From Phenylobacterium sp. SCN 70-31 (GTDB lineage Bacteria; Pseudomonadota; Alphaproteobacteria; Caulobacterales; Caulobacteraceae): a stretch of 43,047 nucleotides of DNA. Both the position numbers and the translations under genes were made by a program. Positions 40,951 through 43,047 of this stretch are shown in pieces; position 1 is the stretch's first letter, and every line of letters starts with the position of its first letter. Under the pieces are notes generated by a model. That model saw only the letters and a list, made by a program, of their open reading frames with translations. It made no database searches and was not told the DNA's origin. The DNA lies in NCBI RefSeq assembly GCF_001724605.1, contig NZ_MEEX01000035.1, forward strand, positions 1-43,047, in the 5' to 3' direction.

Positions 40951-42384
40951 TCACCGGGCCACGAGATCGGACTTCAGTGTACGGGCGGTCAGCAGGAACA
41001 GCACGCCGCTCAACGCATAGATCGAGGCGGTGATCAGCATGGCGCGCTGGAGGCTCTGGGGATGGGCGACGGCGCACACCTGCGTCATGGCCGCATCCAG
41101 CCCGCTTCGGGCCGCCCCCTCGCAGGCCGCGCGGGTCAGGGACGCGGCGCCCATGTCCGAGACCTGCCAGGCGAAGATCACATCGCTGAGCCCACCGATG
41201 AACAGCGGACCCAGGCCGTAGCCGATCAGGTTGATGACGAACATCATGACGGCGGTCGCGAGCGCCCGCGTCTGGGCGGAGACCACGCCCTGGCTGATCG
41301 TGTACTGCGCGGCCACGTAGCCGTACTTCACGGCGCCGCCCACCACGAGGCCGGCCAGGCAGACCCCGATATGATCGGTCGAGAAGGCCACGATGTAGAA
41401 CGGCACGCAGATGAGCAGGCCCAGTCCGGGCAGCCAGGCGATGGCCGTCGAGCTGCGCCGCCGTAGCTTCTCCGCCATCCAGCCCGTGGCGAAGGTGCCC
41501 GCCGCCGCGGCGAGGGCGACCGGCACGTTGATCGCGATCGCGGCCTCGCCGGCGGTCATCCCGAAGCTGCGGCTCACGAACAGGGACTGGAAGGTCGACA
41601 GGCCATAGCCGCAGAAGGCGGCGACGGTCGCGGCGGCCGTCATGGTGTAGAACGACCGCTTGGAGGCGATCTCGCGCAGGCCGTCCGCCATGCGGACCTT
41701 TTCGCGCCGGGGCGTGCCCGGAGGGTCGGTGTAGCCGCGCGGCGGTTCCCGGACCGTGAGCTTGAGGCCCACGGCGACCAGCACGCCGGGCAGGCCCAGG
41801 ATGAGGAACGCCCATCGCCAGCCGAAGGCGTCCGTGATCGGACCGCCGACGACGTTCGCGAGCATCGTGCCCAGCGTCACGCCCATTCCGAAGAAGCCGA
41901 GCGCGGTCGATCGCGCGTGAGGTGGAAAGTAGTCGGCGATGATCGAGTTGGACTGGGGAACGCAACCCGCCTCGCCGACGCCCACGCCGACCCGGCAGGC
42001 CAGCAGAATCCAGAAGGCCCCGATGGTGATGGAGCCGATCGTGACGTCCGCCGCCAGACCGCACAGCGCGGTCATCAGCGACCAGATCGACAGGCATATG
42101 CTCATGATCCACACCCGGTGGCGCGTCTCGGCCAACTGAGCGAGGGGAATGCCGACGACGGTGAACAGCAGGGCGAATCCGAAGCCGGTGAGCAGGCCGA
42201 ACGCGGTGTCTGAGATGCCGAGCTCCGGCTTCATCTGCGGTGCGACGACCGACAGCAGCGTCCGGTCGACGAAGTTCAGGATGAAGATGAAGAGCAGAAC
42301 GCCCAGCACCCACGTCCGGTAGCGACGCGTGCCGTAGCCGTGGATGTGGCCCTCGTCGCCACTCGGGGTGTCCGCCGCCGCCAT
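40951..42384 (-). CDS. MFS transporter (Spinster-like)
   Basis: The 477-residue protein has 12 predicted helices. It starts YRTWVLGVLLFIFILNFVDRTLLSV, typical of the Spinster/hexuronate-type MFS seen in sphingomonads and Caulobacterales, and has PHARSTALGFFGMGVTLGTM after helix 4. A His-rich cytoplasmic start precedes it. It is likely the uptake carrier for the substrate of this operon. It begins 9 bases after the acyl-CoA dehydrogenase stop and lies 57 bases before the SDR gene. Confidence 0.9.
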   Translation of the reverse strand: MAAADTPSGDEGHIHGYGTRRYRTWVLGVLLFIFILNFVDRTLLSVVAPQMKPELGISDTAFGLLTGFGFALLFTVVGIPLAQLAETRHRVWIMSICLSIWSLMTALCGLAADVTIGSITIGAFWILLACRVGVGVGEAGCVPQSNSIIADYFPPHARSTALGFFGMGVTLGTMLANVVGGPITDAFGWRWAFLILGLPGVLVAVGLKLTVREPPRGYTDPPGTPRREKVRMADGLREIASKRSFYTMTAAATVAAFCGYGLSTFQSLFVSRSFGMTAGEAAIAINVPVALAAAAGTFATGWMAEKLRRRSSTAIAWLPGLGLLICVPFYIVAFSTDHIGVCLAGLVVGGAVKYGYVAAQYTISQGVVSAQTRALATAVMMFVINLIGYGLGPLFIGGLSDVIFAWQVSDMGAASLTRAACEGAARSGLDAAMTQVCAVAHPQSLQRAMLITASIYALSGVLFLLTARTLKSDLVAR

Positions 42385-42393
42385 CGCGCGCGC

Positions 42394-43047
42394 CTAGGAC
42401 CTGAACACCGAGACCAGCGACGGATCGACCGGCGCTTCGCGGTATTGCTGGAGTTCGTGGCGGCCCACCACCATGTGGTGCACCTCGTCGGGTCCGTCGG
42501 CGATCCGCAGGGTGCGGGTCTTGGCCCAGAGGTCGGCCAGAGGCGTGTGCTGCGACACGCCGAGCGCGCCGTGCATCTGGATCGCCTGGTCGATGATCTT
42601 GCAGACCCGCTCGGGGACCATGGCCTTGACCATGTGGATCCAGATGCGGGCCTCGCGGTTGCCTAGCACATCCATGGCTTTCGCGGCCTTGAGCACCATC
42701 AGGCGCATGGCCTCCAGTTCGATGCGCGCGCGGCTGACGATCTCGATGTTGCCGCCGAGCTGGATGATCGGCTTGCCGAACGCCACCCGGGTCAGGCCGC
42801 GGGTGACCATCAGGTCCAGCGCCTTCTCGCCGCGGCCGATGGCGCGCATGCAGTGGTGGATACGGCCGGGTCCGAGCCGGAGCTGGCTGATCTCGAAGCC
42901 GCGGCCTTCGCCCAGCAGCATGTTCGAGGCCGGCACGCGGGCGTTGTCGAACCGGATGTGCATGTGGCCGTGCGGCGCGTCGGGATCGCCGAACACCTGC
43001 TGGCCCTGGACGATCTCGACGCCCTCGGTCGGCAGCGGCACCAGGAT
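42394..43047 (-). CDS. acyl-CoA dehydrogenase, C-terminal part
   Basis: The visible 217 residues run off the right edge. They contain FDNARVPASNMLLGEGRGFEISQ-type sequence, LRLGPGRIHHCMRAIGRGEKA, RVAFGKPIIQLGGNIEIVSR and the C-terminal IQMHGALGVSQHTPLADLWA, ending LVSVFRS. The GPGRIHHCMR box is typical of the ACAD10/11-like group. FAD-dependent oxidation of an acyl-CoA is expected. It is the first visible gene of the operon; its N-terminus is outside the window. Confidence 0.9.
   Translation of the reverse strand: MLVPLPTEGVEIVQGQQVFGDPDAPHGHMHIRFDNARVPASNMLLGEGRGFEISQLRLGPGRIHHCMRAIGRGEKALDLMVTRGLTRVAFGKPIIQLGGNIEIVSRARIELEAMRLMVLKAAKAMDVLGNREARIWIHMVKAMVPERVCKIIDQAIQMHGALGVSQHTPLADLWAKTRTLRIADGPDEVHHMVVGRHELQQYREAPVDPSLVSVFRS

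Noticed and set aside
38243..42313. A single 1356-residue minus-strand protein
   Set aside because: Only the part from 40105 down is real (alkyl sulfatase); the upstream part is an out-of-frame reading of the SDR and MFS genes.
1..43047. CRISPR arrays or rRNA genes
   Set aside because: No regularly spaced repeats, cas genes or rRNA-like sequence were seen on either strand.

Overview
The window is GC-rich DNA from an alphaproteobacterium. The gene families suggest Caulobacterales (Phenylobacterium/Caulobacter/Brevundimonas-like): large TonB-dependent receptors, PepSY proteins, Ti-type traA/traCDG, and a Spinster-like MFS next to SDR and acyl-CoA dehydrogenase genes. The genus is an inference from protein style, not from a marker gene.

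Two very different parts meet at about position 34600. Bases 1 to 34600 look like the right-hand part of an integrative conjugative or mobilizable element (ICE/IME). The boundary is the 3' part of a tRNA-Leu(CAA) gene (about 34537-34600) that lacks its 5' half, the usual scar of integration into a tRNA 3' end. The intact tRNA, and so the other end of the element, should lie left of the window.

Element, left to right. (a) 1-2700 is a mosaic of broken genes: the end of a DmeF-like Co/Ni exporter, the start of an MFS exporter, and two TonB receptor 3' portions joined at odd junctions. (b) 2766-5052 holds two PepSY membrane proteins and a HutC-type GntR regulator. (c) 5039-8197 is copper handling: a frameshifted CusA/CzcA remnant, copC-copD and a DUF305 lipoprotein. 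(d) 8547-9815 is a compact three-gene operon of unknown function, with two twin-arginine paralogs. (e) 9912-11940 has small HTH regulators and a divergent mercury unit (merT-like, a Cys-rich protein, merR). (f) 12176-24562 is the element backbone: ParB-like protein, a RES toxin with an unusual DnaB-N/ParS antitoxin, DUF736, ArdC, DUF3703, a tyrosine recombinase, TraG, TraD, TraC, a candidate oriT and the TraA relaxase-helicase. No trb (T4SS) genes are in view. (g) 24707-33858 is a probable defence island: a PD-(D/E)xK-type protein, a DUF5131-TcmP-PIN operon, an AbiE toxin-antitoxin pair and an unrecognised three-gene operon. (h) A small two-repeat protein (33954-34205) precedes the att scar.

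Right of the scar (34846 to the end) is a single long minus-strand operon, probably chromosomal: acyl-CoA dehydrogenase, MFS transporter, SDR, zinc alkyl sulfatase, enoyl-CoA hydratase, formylglycine-generating enzyme and type I sulfatase. Together these could take up an organic sulfate ester, cleave it and oxidise the carbon skeleton.

The best candidates for something little described are the DUF5131-TcmP-PIN operon (26272-29503), the three-gene operon at 31415-33858, and the DnaB-N/ParS fusion antitoxin beside the RES toxin (14529-16139).
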